A stretch of DNA of 64,000 bases from Flavobacterium palustre (GCF_014639535.1 NZ_BMGA01000005.1:135455-199454), one strand, 5' to 3'. Positions 25,850 through 35,599 are shown, counted from the stretch's first letter. Numbers and translations: made by a program. The notes: generated by a model not told the origin, from the sequence alone.

Positions 25850-27277
25850 ATGAACAAAACTGCTCAATCAGTATGGGATAACTGTTTGTCTTTTATAAAA
25901 GACAATATTCAAGACCAAGCATACAAAACTTGGTTTGAGCCAATCAAGTCAGTTGAACTTACCGATAACGCATTGTATATTCAGGTTCCTAGTAAATTTT
26001 TCTACGAATGGTTAGAAGAACACTATGTTAAACTATTAAAGGTTGCCCTTACTAAAGAACTTGGAAAAAACGCAAAGTTACTTTATAAAATTAAAATGGA
26101 GAACACTTATGGCAACAAACAACCCTTTACGGAACAATTGCCAAGTGCCAACCGTTCTCCTGTAAAACCGCAAAATGTAGATGCTCCGTTAAAAAATCTG
26201 GATCCGGAATTAAAAAATCCTTTTGTGATTCCCGGAATCAGAAATTTGAAGATTGAATCGCAACTAAACGCTAATTACAGTTTTGACAACTTCCTTGAAG
26301 GTGATTCTAACCGTTTAGCCCGTTCGGCTGGTATGGCTGTAGCCAATAAACCGGGAGGAACTTCATTTAATCCATTATTGATTTTTGGTGGTGTTGGATT
26401 AGGAAAAACACACCTTGCCCACGCTATTGGCGTTGAAATTAAAGACAAATATCCTGAGAAAACCGTTTTATATATTTCTGCCGAAATTTTCACACAACAA
26501 TATATCGACTCGGTAAAGAAAAATAACAGAAATGATTTTATCCATTTCTACCAATTAATCGATGTATTAATCATTGATGACGTACAATTCCTATCTGGAA
26601 AATCAGGAACGCAAGATGTATTTTTTCACATCTTTAACTATTTACACCAAAACGGCAAACAAGTTATCCTGACTTCCGATAAAGCACCTGTTGACATGCA
26701 GGATATTGAGCAACGCTTACTATCCCGTTTCAAATGGGGATTATCAGCTGAATTGCACCAACCGGATTACGAGACCAGAATTTCGATTCTAAAAAACATA
26801 TTGTATCGCGATGGTGTAGAAATGCCGGAAGAAATTATCGAATACGTGGCCCGCAACATCAAATCAAATGTTCGTGAGTTAGAAGGCGCTATCATTTCTT
26901 TGATTGCTCAATCTTCTTTCAACAAAAAAGAAGTTACTATTGAACTGGCAAAGAGCGTTGTTGAAAAATTTGTTAAGAATGTAAAACGCGAAATCTCTAT
27001 CGATTATATTCAAAAAATCGTTTCCGATTATTTCCAATTGGATGTAGAAACTTTGCAATCAAAAACAAGAAAAAGACACGTGGTTCAGGCGAGACAGTTA
27101 GCAATGTTTTTTGCTAAAAAATTCACTAAGTCTTCTTTGGCAAATATTGGTTCTCAAATAGGTGATCGCGACCACGCAACAGTATTACACGCTTGTAAAA
27201 CTGTAGACAATCTGGTAGCTACCGACAAACAATTCAAAAAATTTGTCGAAGACATCCACAAGAAACTAACGCTATAA
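25850..27277 (+). CDS. dnaA: Chromosomal replication initiator DnaA
   Basis: The 475-residue protein has the N-terminal DnaB/DiaA-binding region (WDNCLSFIKDNI), the AAA+ domain with Walker A GGVGLGKTHLAHAIG and Walker B LIIDDVQFLSGK, and the sensor-2 region. The C-terminal helix-turn-helix has SLANIGSQIGDRDHATVLHACKTV, which reads the DnaA box. Upstream (25652-25849) is AT-rich; one weak box TTGTTCACA (25755-25763) was seen, not an array, so an origin cannot be claimed there. Confidence 0.97.
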   Translation: MNKTAQSVWDNCLSFIKDNIQDQAYKTWFEPIKSVELTDNALYIQVPSKFFYEWLEEHYVKLLKVALTKELGKNAKLLYKIKMENTYGNKQPFTEQLPSANRSPVKPQNVDAPLKNLDPELKNPFVIPGIRNLKIESQLNANYSFDNFLEGDSNRLARSAGMAVANKPGGTSFNPLLIFGGVGLGKTHLAHAIGVEIKDKYPEKTVLYISAEIFTQQYIDSVKKNNRNDFIHFYQLIDVLIIDDVQFLSGKSGTQDVFFHIFNYLHQNGKQVILTSDKAPVDMQDIEQRLLSRFKWGLSAELHQPDYETRISILKNILYRDGVEMPEEIIEYVARNIKSNVRELEGAIISLIAQSSFNKKEVTIELAKSVVEKFVKNVKREISIDYIQKIVSDYFQLDVETLQSKTRKRHVVQARQLAMFFAKKFTKSSLANIGSQIGDRDHATVLHACKTVDNLVATDKQFKKFVEDIHKKLTL

Positions 27278-27284
27278 AAGCCTT

Positions 27285-27752
27285 ATGCCTGTAAAGATTT
27301 TAATGGTATGTTTGGGCAATATTTGCCGGTCTCCTTTGGCCGAAGGAATTTTGGCTTCCAAACTACCTAAAGACAAATTCTTTGTTGATTCTGCCGGCAC
27401 AGGCTCCTGGCATGTGGGACATCAGCCCGACTCACGTTCTATTGCCGTTGCCAAAAAATACCAGCTGGATATTTCTTCTCAAAGAGCAAGACAATTTAAA
27501 CCCGAAGATTTTGACACTTTTGACTACATCTATGTGATGGACAAATCCAATTACAGAGATGTTATTCATTTAGCAAAAAATGAAAATCATAAAACGAAAG
27601 TTCAAATCATCCTGAACGAATTATACCCTAACGAAAACGTAGATGTTCCGGATCCTTATTACGGCATTGCCAATGGATTTGAAATAGTGTACCAAATGCT
27701 TGACGAAGCCTGCAACAATATCGCTGCCAAACTAAAAGCCACTCACCATTAA
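27285..27752 (+). CDS. Low-molecular-weight protein-tyrosine phosphatase
   Basis: The 155-residue protein has the P-loop CLGNICRSP (C9-x5-R15) and the general acid Asp in DVPDPYYG. It resembles Wzb/YwlE-type phosphatases acting on phosphotyrosine or phosphoarginine. It follows dnaA at 7 bases and precedes a methyltransferase gene at 30 bases; the three look like one transcript. Confidence 0.92.
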   Translation: MPVKILMVCLGNICRSPLAEGILASKLPKDKFFVDSAGTGSWHVGHQPDSRSIAVAKKYQLDISSQRARQFKPEDFDTFDYIYVMDKSNYRDVIHLAKNENHKTKVQIILNELYPNENVDVPDPYYGIANGFEIVYQMLDEACNNIAAKLKATHH

Positions 27753-27782
27753 TCTGCTTAATTGTATTTAAAACACAATCCG

Positions 27783-28502
27783 ATGAAATCAAATCTTTTT
27801 GGAAAACTCTATTTAATCCCAACTACAATGGGAGATTGCGACCCGATGGATGTTTTACCGCAAACCGTAAAAAGAACGATTGATTTCATTGATTACTATA
27901 TTGTAGAAAACGAAAAAACCGCCCGAAAATCGATTAAAGCGGTGCATCCTGAAAAAAAACAATCCGATTTAGTACTTTTTGCATTAAACAAACATACAGA
28001 AACCAAAGAACATTTGGATTTCATAAAACCTTTATTGGAAGGAAAAAATGTTGGTTTAATGAGCGAAGCCGGTTGTCCCGGTGTTGCCGATCCAGGTTCT
28101 GTAATCGTAAAACTGGCACATGAAAGAGGAATTCAGGTTATTCCACTGGTTGGTCCTTCTTCTATTTTATTAGCGATGATGGCATCAGGAATGAACGGAC
28201 AAAGTTTTACTTTTCACGGATATTTACCAATTGAAAAAGACGAAAAAAAAGCTGCTCTAAAAAGCTTAGAGCGTATTTCATTTGAAAAAAATCAATCGCA
28301 AATTTTTATTGAAACTCCGTATCGCAACAATAAATTACTGGAAGATTTAGTTCAGACTTTACATCCTGAAACTCATTTGTGCATTGCAACTGACATTACT
28401 TTACCAACAGAATACATTAAAACAAAGAAAATTGCAGCTTGGAAAAAAGAAACAGTCGATTTACACAAGCGTCCTACTATTTTCATTATTCATAAAATGT
28501 GA
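27783..28502 (+). CDS. SAM-dependent methyltransferase, tetrapyrrole-methylase fold (RsmI-like)
   Basis: The ATG at 27783 gives 239 residues. LYLIPTTMGDCD near the start, GLMSEAGCPGVADPGSVIVKLA and VIPLVGPSSILLAMMASGMNGQSFTFHGYLP are typical of RsmI and its relatives. RsmI 2'-O-methylates C1402 of 16S rRNA. Some lineages carry an extra paralogue like this one, so I leave the symbol blank. Confidence 0.87.
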   Translation: MKSNLFGKLYLIPTTMGDCDPMDVLPQTVKRTIDFIDYYIVENEKTARKSIKAVHPEKKQSDLVLFALNKHTETKEHLDFIKPLLEGKNVGLMSEAGCPGVADPGSVIVKLAHERGIQVIPLVGPSSILLAMMASGMNGQSFTFHGYLPIEKDEKKAALKSLERISFEKNQSQIFIETPYRNNKLLEDLVQTLHPETHLCIATDITLPTEYIKTKKIAAWKKETVDLHKRPTIFIIHKM

Positions 28503-28510
28503 TTTTTTCT

Positions 28511-28660
28511 AAATCATATAAGTCATGTAAGTTCATCTAAGCTTTCTAAATAGTAAATTTTCAGACCATATAAGCTAATCTTTTTCTACTATGAGCTTAG
28601 AAAAATCATTTAAGACATAAGAATATAACTTAATCTAAAAGCTTATATGACTTATATGGT
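28511..28660. repeat. Inverted repeats of CATATAAG / CTTATATG units
   Basis: Units catataagtcatgtaag (28514 on) and ccatataagctaat (28566) face cttatatgacttatatgg (28641-28658). The stretch between 28503 and 28770 carries no gene. Confidence 0.55.
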
Positions 28661-28770
28661 AAAAAAAATACTCATCTTTTTTCTTTCTTCTTGCCTCTAT
28701 TTTCTTTTCTCTGTTTTCTTTTTCCAAAAATCAGAACCTTTCCTTACTTTTAGACTTTCAAAAATAAAAG

Positions 28771-29898
28771 ATGTCTAAACTTCCCAATATCAGCACCAGC
28801 ATTTTCACTGTCATGTCAAAAATGGCGACAGAGTACAATGCCATTAATTTATCACAAGGATTTCCGAACTTTCCGGTTGATGAAAAACTGACTGATATTG
28901 TAGCCGAACTAGCTAAGGAAGACGTACATCAATACACGCCAATGGCAGGATATCCGCCTTTGTTAACCAAAATTGCTGCACTTGTTAATGACTCCTATCA
29001 AAGAACTGCACAAACAGAAACCGAAATTCTGGTAACAACCGGAGCCACTCAGGGAATTTTCACCAGCATTCAGGCATTGGTAGAAAATGAAGATGAAGTA
29101 ATCATTTTAGACCCCTGTTATGATTCTTACGAAGCGCCTGTTTTATTGTGCAATGCAAAGCCGGTTCGGGTTTCTTTAAACGACGACTATACTCCCAATT
29201 GGAAAACTATTGAAGCGGCTTGTACTTCGAAAACCAAAATGATTATCATTAATAATCCGCACAATCCAACGGGGAAAATTTTAACCAAAACGGATTTTGA
29301 AGCCTTAGAAAAAATACTTGAAAAATTCCCTAAAATCATCCTGCTTTCAGATGAAGTCTATGAATACATCACTTTTGAACAAAAACACATTTCTGTTCAC
29401 ACCCGAAAATTGCTTCGCAATCGCGCTATTGTGGTTTCTTCCTTTGGAAAAACATTTCACATTACAGGTTGGAAAGTAGGCTATTTAGTGGCTCCCGAAC
29501 ATTTGATGAAAGAAATCAAAAAAGTCCATCAATTTCTGGTTTTCAGCGTCAACAGCGTGGCTCAGGCTGCGATTAGCAATTATTTAGATATCGTTTCTGT
29601 TGATGAAATTGGCGATTTCTATCAGGAAAAAAGAGATTATTTCAGACAATTGCTTTCAAAAAGCAGATTCAAATTATTGCCTTGCGAAGGCACTTACTTT
29701 CAAGTCGTTTCCTATGCAGCCATTTCAAATGAAAACGATGTGGATTTTTGCAAACGCCTCATCACCGAACATGGCGTGGCTGCCATTCCGATTTCTAATT
29801 TTTATGAAAATGGCAAAGATTTACACTTGATTCGGTTTTGCTTTGCGAAGGATAATGCAACCTTAGAAGAAGCTGCCAGAAGATTATGTAAAATTTAA
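28771..29898 (+). CDS. PLP-dependent aminotransferase, class I/II (methionine aminotransferase-like)
   Basis: The 375-residue protein shows NLSQGFPNFPVDEKL, ATQGIFTSIQALVENEDEVII, NNPHNPTGKI and the PLP lysine in SSFGKTFHITGWKVGY. These fit the YbdL/kynurenine-aminotransferase-like group. RFCFAKDNATLEEAA closes the fold. Its TAA overlaps the stop of the leftward antiporter gene by 4 bases, an unusually tight convergent pair without room for a terminator. Confidence 0.9.
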   Translation: MSKLPNISTSIFTVMSKMATEYNAINLSQGFPNFPVDEKLTDIVAELAKEDVHQYTPMAGYPPLLTKIAALVNDSYQRTAQTETEILVTTGATQGIFTSIQALVENEDEVIILDPCYDSYEAPVLLCNAKPVRVSLNDDYTPNWKTIEAACTSKTKMIIINNPHNPTGKILTKTDFEALEKILEKFPKIILLSDEVYEYITFEQKHISVHTRKLLRNRAIVVSSFGKTFHITGWKVGYLVAPEHLMKEIKKVHQFLVFSVNSVAQAAISNYLDIVSVDEIGDFYQEKRDYFRQLLSKSRFKLLPCEGTYFQVVSYAAISNENDVDFCKRLITEHGVAAIPISNFYENGKDLHLIRFCFAKDNATLEEAARRLCKI

Positions 29899-32057
29899 TT
29901 ATTGGTTTCTTTTTTAAAAATATTTCCAATATCCTTTCCCAGTTTCTGTATGGTTTCAATCCCTTTATTTAAAGGTTGCGATGAAATATCTTCATATCCC
30001 TGCGGAAAATAATTTTTATCAAATTGTTGCGGATAGATTATCAGCTTACTATTGGCTGCAAAATGTTTCCCTAATTTTGAAGGCAATCTTTCGAGCAAAT
30101 TCATATAAGAAGCCGAACCTTTTCTTGCAGAAACAAGAACAAATAAATCATCTTCATTTATTTTTCGCGACAACACCAGAAAATCTTCCCAATCATCAAA
30201 AAGGTTTATTGTAATTTTAACAGGCAGTTTCATTTCACTTAAAAATTTCTCAACTGCCTTTTTAGTTGCCTGATTACAATCTAAAAACAACGGAATACTC
30301 AATTCCTGAGCCAATTTAGAAATCTTAATAATCCATAAATCAAAACCATTTTCATGCTCGGCAAGCGGTGGTGCAATTACCTGAATTCGTTTATGAAGGA
30401 TTAATGGTTTAACCAAATCACAAATAAAAACGGTTTTATCGGTATTCCCTATAATACTTTCTGTTTTTTCATCAATACCAATAATCTTATCCAGTAAACC
30501 GGTACGCACGGGCCAGCCTAAAATAATAATATTCGCCATAATTTCTCTTGAAACACGGGTGACACCACTGGTAACATTGTGATCTATGGTTGTAATTGCA
30601 TTAACTTTAGTCTCCGTCGCCGAACCTTGTTTAACAAATTCTTCCAGCTTATTTCTGGTTTTAATAATATTCGATTCTGCTTCTTCATCATTCGAAACAA
30701 CAGAAAGAATCGAAACCGGATTAGGTGATTTTTTATCTTTAATCAAAACCGAAAACTCAAGTAACTTCGCAATCTTTTTAACATTGGCAATAGGAAGCAG
30801 AATGTGTTCTTCGTTCATCCTGTTAGCAACAACTGAATCGGTTTTTTCATCTTCGCTTTCAATTACAATACGTTTTGCCGCTTTTTCAGTTACAAAAGAA
30901 GCGATAACACAGGTAATTAAAATCAAAATAATGGTACCATTCAGAATATTTTCATCAAGAATATTTGCTTTATAACCTACCAATATCACTGCTAAAGTTG
31001 CTGCGGCATGAGCACTACTCAAACCAAAAATCAGCTGTCTTTGTACAGTAGAATACTTAAAAATATATTGGGTAATTAACGCTGCAACCCATTTACCCGC
31101 CAGGGCAACAACCGAAAGTGTTCCCGCCACTATCAATGCTGTAGGTCCTTTTAAAATAACACTGGTATCCACTAACATCCCAACACTTATCAGGAAAAAA
31201 GGTATAAACAACGAGTTCCCAATAAACTCAATTCGGTTCATCAATGCCGAAGAATGTGGTATTAATTTATTTAAAGCCAAACCGGCAACGAAAGCTCCAA
31301 TAATAGGTTCAACACCGGCTACTTCGGCTAAAAAGGCAGCAAAAAACACCACTGATAAAACAAAAATATAGTGAGAATGCTTTTCGCTTTCTAACTTTCT
31401 GAAAAACCACTTGGCAATTTTAGGAATAACCAAAAACATAATTGCCGAGAAAATAGCCAACGAAATTCCTAATCGCAACCAAAATTCCTGATTTAGATTA
31501 CCATTGGTATTTCCCATAATTACTGCCAGAATAATCAGCACGGCGGTATCTGTAAGTATGGTTCCGCCAATAGTAATAGCTACAGCCTGATTTTTAACAA
31601 TACCCAGTTTACTCACAATAGGATAAGCTACCAAAGTATGAGTGGCAAACATACTGGCGGTTAAAAAACTGGCATTAAAATCATAATCTAAAAAATAAAA
31701 ACACACCGGAAAACCTATAGTCAAAGGAAAAATAAACGTAAAAAAGCCAAACAACAGACTTTTATTTCTATTAGCCTTAAACTCATTCATATCCAGTTCC
31801 AAACCCGCAATAAACATGATATACAACAACCCAATAGTCGAAAATAAATCAATAGCGGAGTTTTTCTCCAGAATATTCAAACCATGAGGACCAATAACAA
31901 CCCCTGAAATAATTAAACCAATAATCCCCGGAATATTCAATCTTTTTAGAAGAATGGGAGATAATAATATAATAAATAAGATTAGCGAAAAAACCAATAC
32001 AGGGTTTCCTAATGGCAAGTCAAATTCGTTTATTAAATGCTTTAAAAAGTCCGTCAT
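29895..32057 (-). CDS. Cation:proton antiporter (CPA2-like) with C-terminal cytoplasmic domain
   Basis: With the ATG at 32057, the protein has 720 residues. About 12-13 membrane helices span ~20-400, with GIIGLIISGVVIGPHGL and GLSSAHAAATLAVILVG. The C-terminal ~310 residues look like two tandem universal-stress-protein-like domains rather than TrkA-type domains. It probably exchanges Na+ or K+ for protons. The ion is not predictable. The first 11 codons of the longer reading are rejected since they start with TTG. Confidence 0.87.
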   Translation of the reverse strand: MTDFLKHLINEFDLPLGNPVLVFSLILFIILLSPILLKRLNIPGIIGLIISGVVIGPHGLNILEKNSAIDLFSTIGLLYIMFIAGLELDMNEFKANRNKSLLFGFFTFIFPLTIGFPVCFYFLDYDFNASFLTASMFATHTLVAYPIVSKLGIVKNQAVAITIGGTILTDTAVLIILAVIMGNTNGNLNQEFWLRLGISLAIFSAIMFLVIPKIAKWFFRKLESEKHSHYIFVLSVVFFAAFLAEVAGVEPIIGAFVAGLALNKLIPHSSALMNRIEFIGNSLFIPFFLISVGMLVDTSVILKGPTALIVAGTLSVVALAGKWVAALITQYIFKYSTVQRQLIFGLSSAHAAATLAVILVGYKANILDENILNGTIILILITCVIASFVTEKAAKRIVIESEDEKTDSVVANRMNEEHILLPIANVKKIAKLLEFSVLIKDKKSPNPVSILSVVSNDEEAESNIIKTRNKLEEFVKQGSATETKVNAITTIDHNVTSGVTRVSREIMANIIILGWPVRTGLLDKIIGIDEKTESIIGNTDKTVFICDLVKPLILHKRIQVIAPPLAEHENGFDLWIIKISKLAQELSIPLFLDCNQATKKAVEKFLSEMKLPVKITINLFDDWEDFLVLSRKINEDDLFVLVSARKGSASYMNLLERLPSKLGKHFAANSKLIIYPQQFDKNYFPQGYEDISSQPLNKGIETIQKLGKDIGNIFKKETNN

Positions 32058-32495
32058 ATTCTGATTTATTTTTAGTCTGTAAATTAACAAGTTAGAGATA
32101 ACTGAAGCTTTTCAAAAAATAAACGGGAAACAAAAGTATGCTGTCTGTTTCTCTACGATTGTAAAAACAACATTCAAAATCCCTTGCTGCAAATGAATTA
32201 TCTCATTTTAACAAATATAAAAACATAAATAGAAAACGCACTACTAATCATTTATTTTATGACAGATTTAATATTAAAAAAACATCAGTTTAAGGTTATT
32301 TTCGACACAAACTACTCCAATTTTACTTTTATAACAAAACAGCCGAAAAACAAATCGCAACTTTTAAAATGATAATGACGAATTTTAATTTACCTATTTG
32401 CACTTCTTTTTTCCTGACAAACTCACCTCAGAGAATCCTATTATTTTTTCAATCCATAAAGTTGAATTTGTATATTTACCTAAAACAAAAATCAA
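32058..32495. other. Gene-free spacer between divergent genes
   Basis: This 438-base AT-rich spacer separates the start of the leftward antiporter gene and the next rightward gene. A 37-codon frame at 32259-32372 is too short to support as a gene. No hairpin, tRNA or clear promoter could be recognised. Confidence 0.5.
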
Positions 32496-33377
32496 ATGAA
32501 CTTTAGCAACAAAATGTTACGTGACGATGCCTTAAAAGGGAAAGTAATTGTAGTAACCGGTGGCGGCAGCGGACTGGGAAAAGCCATGACGAAATATTTC
32601 CTGGAGCTGGGCGCAAAAGTTGCCATTACTTCCCGCGATTTAGATAAACTTAAAAATACCGCTATCGAACTGGAATCGGAAACAGGCGGAATTTGTTTGC
32701 CTGTACAATGTGACGTGCGTCATTATGAAGAAGTGGAAAACATGTTGCAGCAAGTCCTTAAAAGCTTTGGTAAAGTGGATGTTTTACTCAACAACGCAGC
32801 CGGAAACTTCATCTCTCCTACCGAACGCTTATCGTCTAATGCTTTTGACACCGTTATTGATATTGTTCTAAAGGGAACTAAAAACTGTACGCTGGCTTTT
32901 GGTAAACACTGGATTGACAGTAAACAAACTTCGGCTACGGTTTTAAATATTGTCACCACTTATGCCTGGACAGGTTCGGCTTATGTAGTGCCCAGCGCTA
33001 CTGCAAAAGCTGGTGTACTCGCCATGACCCGAAGTCTGGCTGTGGAATGGGCTAAATACGGAATTCGTACCAATGCGATTGCTCCGGGACCATTTCCTAC
33101 CAAAGGTGCCTGGGACAGATTACTTCCGGGAGATTTAGCTCAGAAATTTGACATGGCTAAAAAAGTACCTCTGCAACGTGTGGGCGACCATCAGGAACTG
33201 GCCAATTTAGCTGCTTATTTAGTTTCTGATTTTTCAGCTTATATCAATGGAGAAGTCGTAGTGATTGATGGAGGAGAATGGCTTAAAGGCGCGGGACAAT
33301 TTAATATTCTGGAAGCCATTCCCGAGGAACTATGGGATCAACTGGAAATGATGATTAAAGCGAAGAAGAATAAGTGA
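32496..33377 (+). CDS. 2,4-dienoyl-CoA reductase-like SDR
   Basis: The 293-residue protein has the Rossmann motif TGGGSGLGKAM and the NNAAGNF segment. The active region is TYAWTGSAYVVPSATAKAGVLAMTRSLA, close to mammalian 2,4-dienoyl-CoA reductase (TSYAETGSGFVVPSASAKAGV). It differs from usual YxxxK SDRs: the Tyr is distant and Lys is in SATAK. EAIPEELWDQLE ends the protein. It probably acts in the breakdown of unsaturated fatty acids. Neighbours give no further support. Confidence 0.85.
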   Translation: MNFSNKMLRDDALKGKVIVVTGGGSGLGKAMTKYFLELGAKVAITSRDLDKLKNTAIELESETGGICLPVQCDVRHYEEVENMLQQVLKSFGKVDVLLNNAAGNFISPTERLSSNAFDTVIDIVLKGTKNCTLAFGKHWIDSKQTSATVLNIVTTYAWTGSAYVVPSATAKAGVLAMTRSLAVEWAKYGIRTNAIAPGPFPTKGAWDRLLPGDLAQKFDMAKKVPLQRVGDHQELANLAAYLVSDFSAYINGEVVVIDGGEWLKGAGQFNILEAIPEELWDQLEMMIKAKKNK

Positions 33378-33538
33378 TTCTTTGAATGTTATTTTTTTAT
33401 ATTCAAATTCGCAAATTAAAAATAGCTTTCCGATTTTATGCAAAACAATACTCTGCAATTCACCACTAAAACAAAGAATATTCAGGATAAATCAAAACAA
33501 AATACAAACATTTTTTTTAGATTTTAAAACAGACTAGT

Positions 33539-34336
33539 ATGAAAGAAATTGTCGAAAAGTATATAAATAGTCTTCCAAAAATTAGAAATTTCACTTGTAC
33601 ACTTTTTAAAAATCTAGATTCTTACAAACAACATGGAACTGGTGTTTTTATTAAAATTGGAGATAAGTATTTTCTATTTTCTGCTGCTCATGTTTTTGAT
33701 GATTTTGAAAAACTATTCATACCAGTCGAAGAAGGTAAAACATTAATAAAACCTGGTGGAAATATTATTAAAAACAATCCAAAAAAAGATAGAAATTCTG
33801 ATGAATTAGATGTTGCTATTTTGATTTTAGACAATCAATCCGTAAAAGATTTGAGCATTGATTATTCCTTTCTTGATAGTTCAAATTTAGAGATTAATCA
33901 TTCTTCTGTTGATTTTATGAGTTACATAGTTTTTGGATATCCAAGTAGTTGGTTAAAAAAGAAATATTCAACAAATTCTTTCCACTCCAGTCCATATATT
34001 GGTATAACAAAATGTGTGAATTTGAATGAGTACAAAAAATTAAAAAGAAATGAATATTTAAATCTTATTGTAGAATATGACAGACAAAACACACCCAATA
34101 CAAAATCTAAATCAATAAGTTATGGCCCTGATTTATTCGGAATTAGCGGATGCGGTCTATGGTATATCAATCATTTTGATTTGAAAAGCGAACCAAAATT
34201 AATTGGAATCATGAATGAATGGTCGATATCAAATAGAGATAGGTTAATCGCAACGAGAATTGATGCTTATACAGAAATACTACGTAAAAAAGGAATAATC
34301 GATTTTCAAGAAACAGAACTATTCGGTTATAAGTAA
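33539..34336 (+). CDS. Trypsin-like peptidase fold protein (orphan)
   Basis: I recognise the fold but not the family. A His sits in FSAAHVFDDF (H51), an Asp in DELDVAILILD (D91), and a Ser in FGISGCGLWYI (S203), which gives the order and spacing of a trypsin-like triad. The usual GDSGGP is GISGCG. There is no signal peptide, so it acts in the cytoplasm. The DNA is very AT-rich (10 G+C of 60 at 34021-34080), unlike its neighbours. It stands alone. Confidence 0.68.
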   Translation: MKEIVEKYINSLPKIRNFTCTLFKNLDSYKQHGTGVFIKIGDKYFLFSAAHVFDDFEKLFIPVEEGKTLIKPGGNIIKNNPKKDRNSDELDVAILILDNQSVKDLSIDYSFLDSSNLEINHSSVDFMSYIVFGYPSSWLKKKYSTNSFHSSPYIGITKCVNLNEYKKLKRNEYLNLIVEYDRQNTPNTKSKSISYGPDLFGISGCGLWYINHFDLKSEPKLIGIMNEWSISNRDRLIATRIDAYTEILRKKGIIDFQETELFGYK

Positions 34337-34451
34337 AAAACACTGCTGATCACAGCTACAAAAACATTATTCTTCTACAATCACTCTAGATCCTGTTGAA
34401 AACCCTTCAACATTTCACCCCAAAACCAAAACCTACTCCCAATTAAATTCC

Positions 34452-34459
34452 TATTTTTG
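34452..34459 (+). promoter_or_regulatory. -7 box of udk
   Basis: TATTTTTG matches TAnnTTTG exactly, 26 bases before the udk ATG. A -33 TTG at the expected distance was not found. Confidence 0.4.
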
Positions 34460-34485
34460 TTGTACTAATAAAACAAAACCATTTT

Positions 34486-35094
34486 ATGCTCATTATAGGA
34501 ATTGCAGGCGGAACAGGAAGTGGAAAAACAACGGTGGTACACCAAATCATGAATCAGTTACCGGATGCCGAAGTGGGCGTTATTTCTCAGGATTCCTATT
34601 ACAAAAAAAATGATCATCTGAATTATGACGAACGGGTACTGATTAACTTTGATCATCCCAGAGCCATTGATTTTGACTTATTAGTAGCTCATTTACAAGA
34701 ACTCAAAGCTGGTAAAACCATTCAGCAACCCGTATATTCTTTTGTAACCCATAACCGAACCGAGGATACCATAAGCACTCATCCCCGAAAAGTTATGATT
34801 GTAGAAGGAATTTTAATTTTAGCACATGCCGAATTAAGGGATTTATTTGATATTAAGATTTTTGTTCATGCCGATGCCGATGAACGCCTGATTCGCCGTC
34901 TTAAAAGGGACATCGCCGAGCGCGGACGGGATATGGAAGAAGTTTTAAATCGCTATCAGCAAACCTTAAAACCCATGCACGAACAGTTTATAGAACCTAC
35001 TAAAGCATTTGCCGATATTATTATCCCCAACAACAAATACAATACGGTGGCCATAGATATGCTTCGCACGGTAATCAATCAAAAAATACTATAA
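34486..35094 (+). CDS. udk: Uridine kinase
   Basis: The 202-residue protein phosphorylates uridine and cytidine in pyrimidine salvage. The P-loop GIAGGTGSGKTT, FDHPRAIDFDLL and VEGILILAHAELRDLFDIKIFVHADADERLIRRLKRDI match Udk throughout. Length is typical. It is followed at 132 bases by a DivIC/FtsB-like gene. Confidence 0.94.
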   Translation: MLIIGIAGGTGSGKTTVVHQIMNQLPDAEVGVISQDSYYKKNDHLNYDERVLINFDHPRAIDFDLLVAHLQELKAGKTIQQPVYSFVTHNRTEDTISTHPRKVMIVEGILILAHAELRDLFDIKIFVHADADERLIRRLKRDIAERGRDMEEVLNRYQQTLKPMHEQFIEPTKAFADIIIPNNKYNTVAIDMLRTVINQKIL

Positions 35095-35226
35095 TTTTAT
35101 TGTAAATTTATAAATACATATCTGCAATATTAAAAACGTCAATTCGAGTGTTTTTTGTGTAGTAAAACGGAACAAAAAATGTATCGAAAATAGTTTTTAA
35201 TTGAAACTGACATAAAAAAACAACGA

Positions 35227-35550
35227 ATGAAAAATCCCTATAAAGACAAAGCCTGGTTCCAGTTTTTAAGCAACAAATACATTTGGTCCTTATTATTTTT
35301 TATAATCTGGATGCTATTTTTAGACAATTACTCCTACTTTGACCATAGTGTTTTAAATGACCAAATTGAAGAATTAGAAGACAACAAAACCTATTATCAG
35401 GAAGAAATCAAAAAAGACGAAGCCCAGATAAAACAGCTCAAAAATCCGGAGCAGGTAGAAAAATATGCCCGTGAAAAATACTATATGAAAAAAGACAGTG
35501 AGGACATTTATATTGTCGAATTTGAAGGCGACACGATTGAGAAAAAATAA
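35227..35550 (+). CDS. Septum formation initiator (DivIC/FtsB-like)
   Basis: The 107-residue protein has a short cytoplasmic start, one membrane helix (residues ~16-35, IWSLLFFIIWMLFLDNYSYF) and a coiled coil (LNDQIEELEDNKTYYQEEIKKDEAQIKQLKNPEQVEKYAREKYYMKK). This is the DivIC/FtsB layout, which links early and late division proteins. Which of the two it is cannot be told. Confidence 0.88.
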   Translation: MKNPYKDKAWFQFLSNKYIWSLLFFIIWMLFLDNYSYFDHSVLNDQIEELEDNKTYYQEEIKKDEAQIKQLKNPEQVEKYAREKYYMKKDSEDIYIVEFEGDTIEKK

Positions 35551-35565
35551 ATAGCACACCCCTAA

Positions 35566-35581
35566 CCCCTCTCAAGAGGGG
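35566..35581 (+). terminator. Short hairpin CCCCTCT / AGAGGGG between genes
   Basis: A stem of CCCCTCT with AGAGGGG after a 2-base gap lies 16 bases after the DivIC-like stop and 19 before mutA. There is no U-tract. It could weaken read-through into mutA or be a repeat. Confidence 0.4.
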
Positions 35582-35599
35582 AATTAAAACCAAACTAAA

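Noticed and set aside
32259-32372. 37-codon frame in the gap before the dienoyl-CoA reductase-like gene
   Set aside because: It is short, Lys- and Asn-rich, without a promoter box, and looks like chance in AT-rich DNA.
33378-33538. 29-codon frame starting near 33438
   Set aside because: Too short and of low complexity; no signal of selection can be seen.
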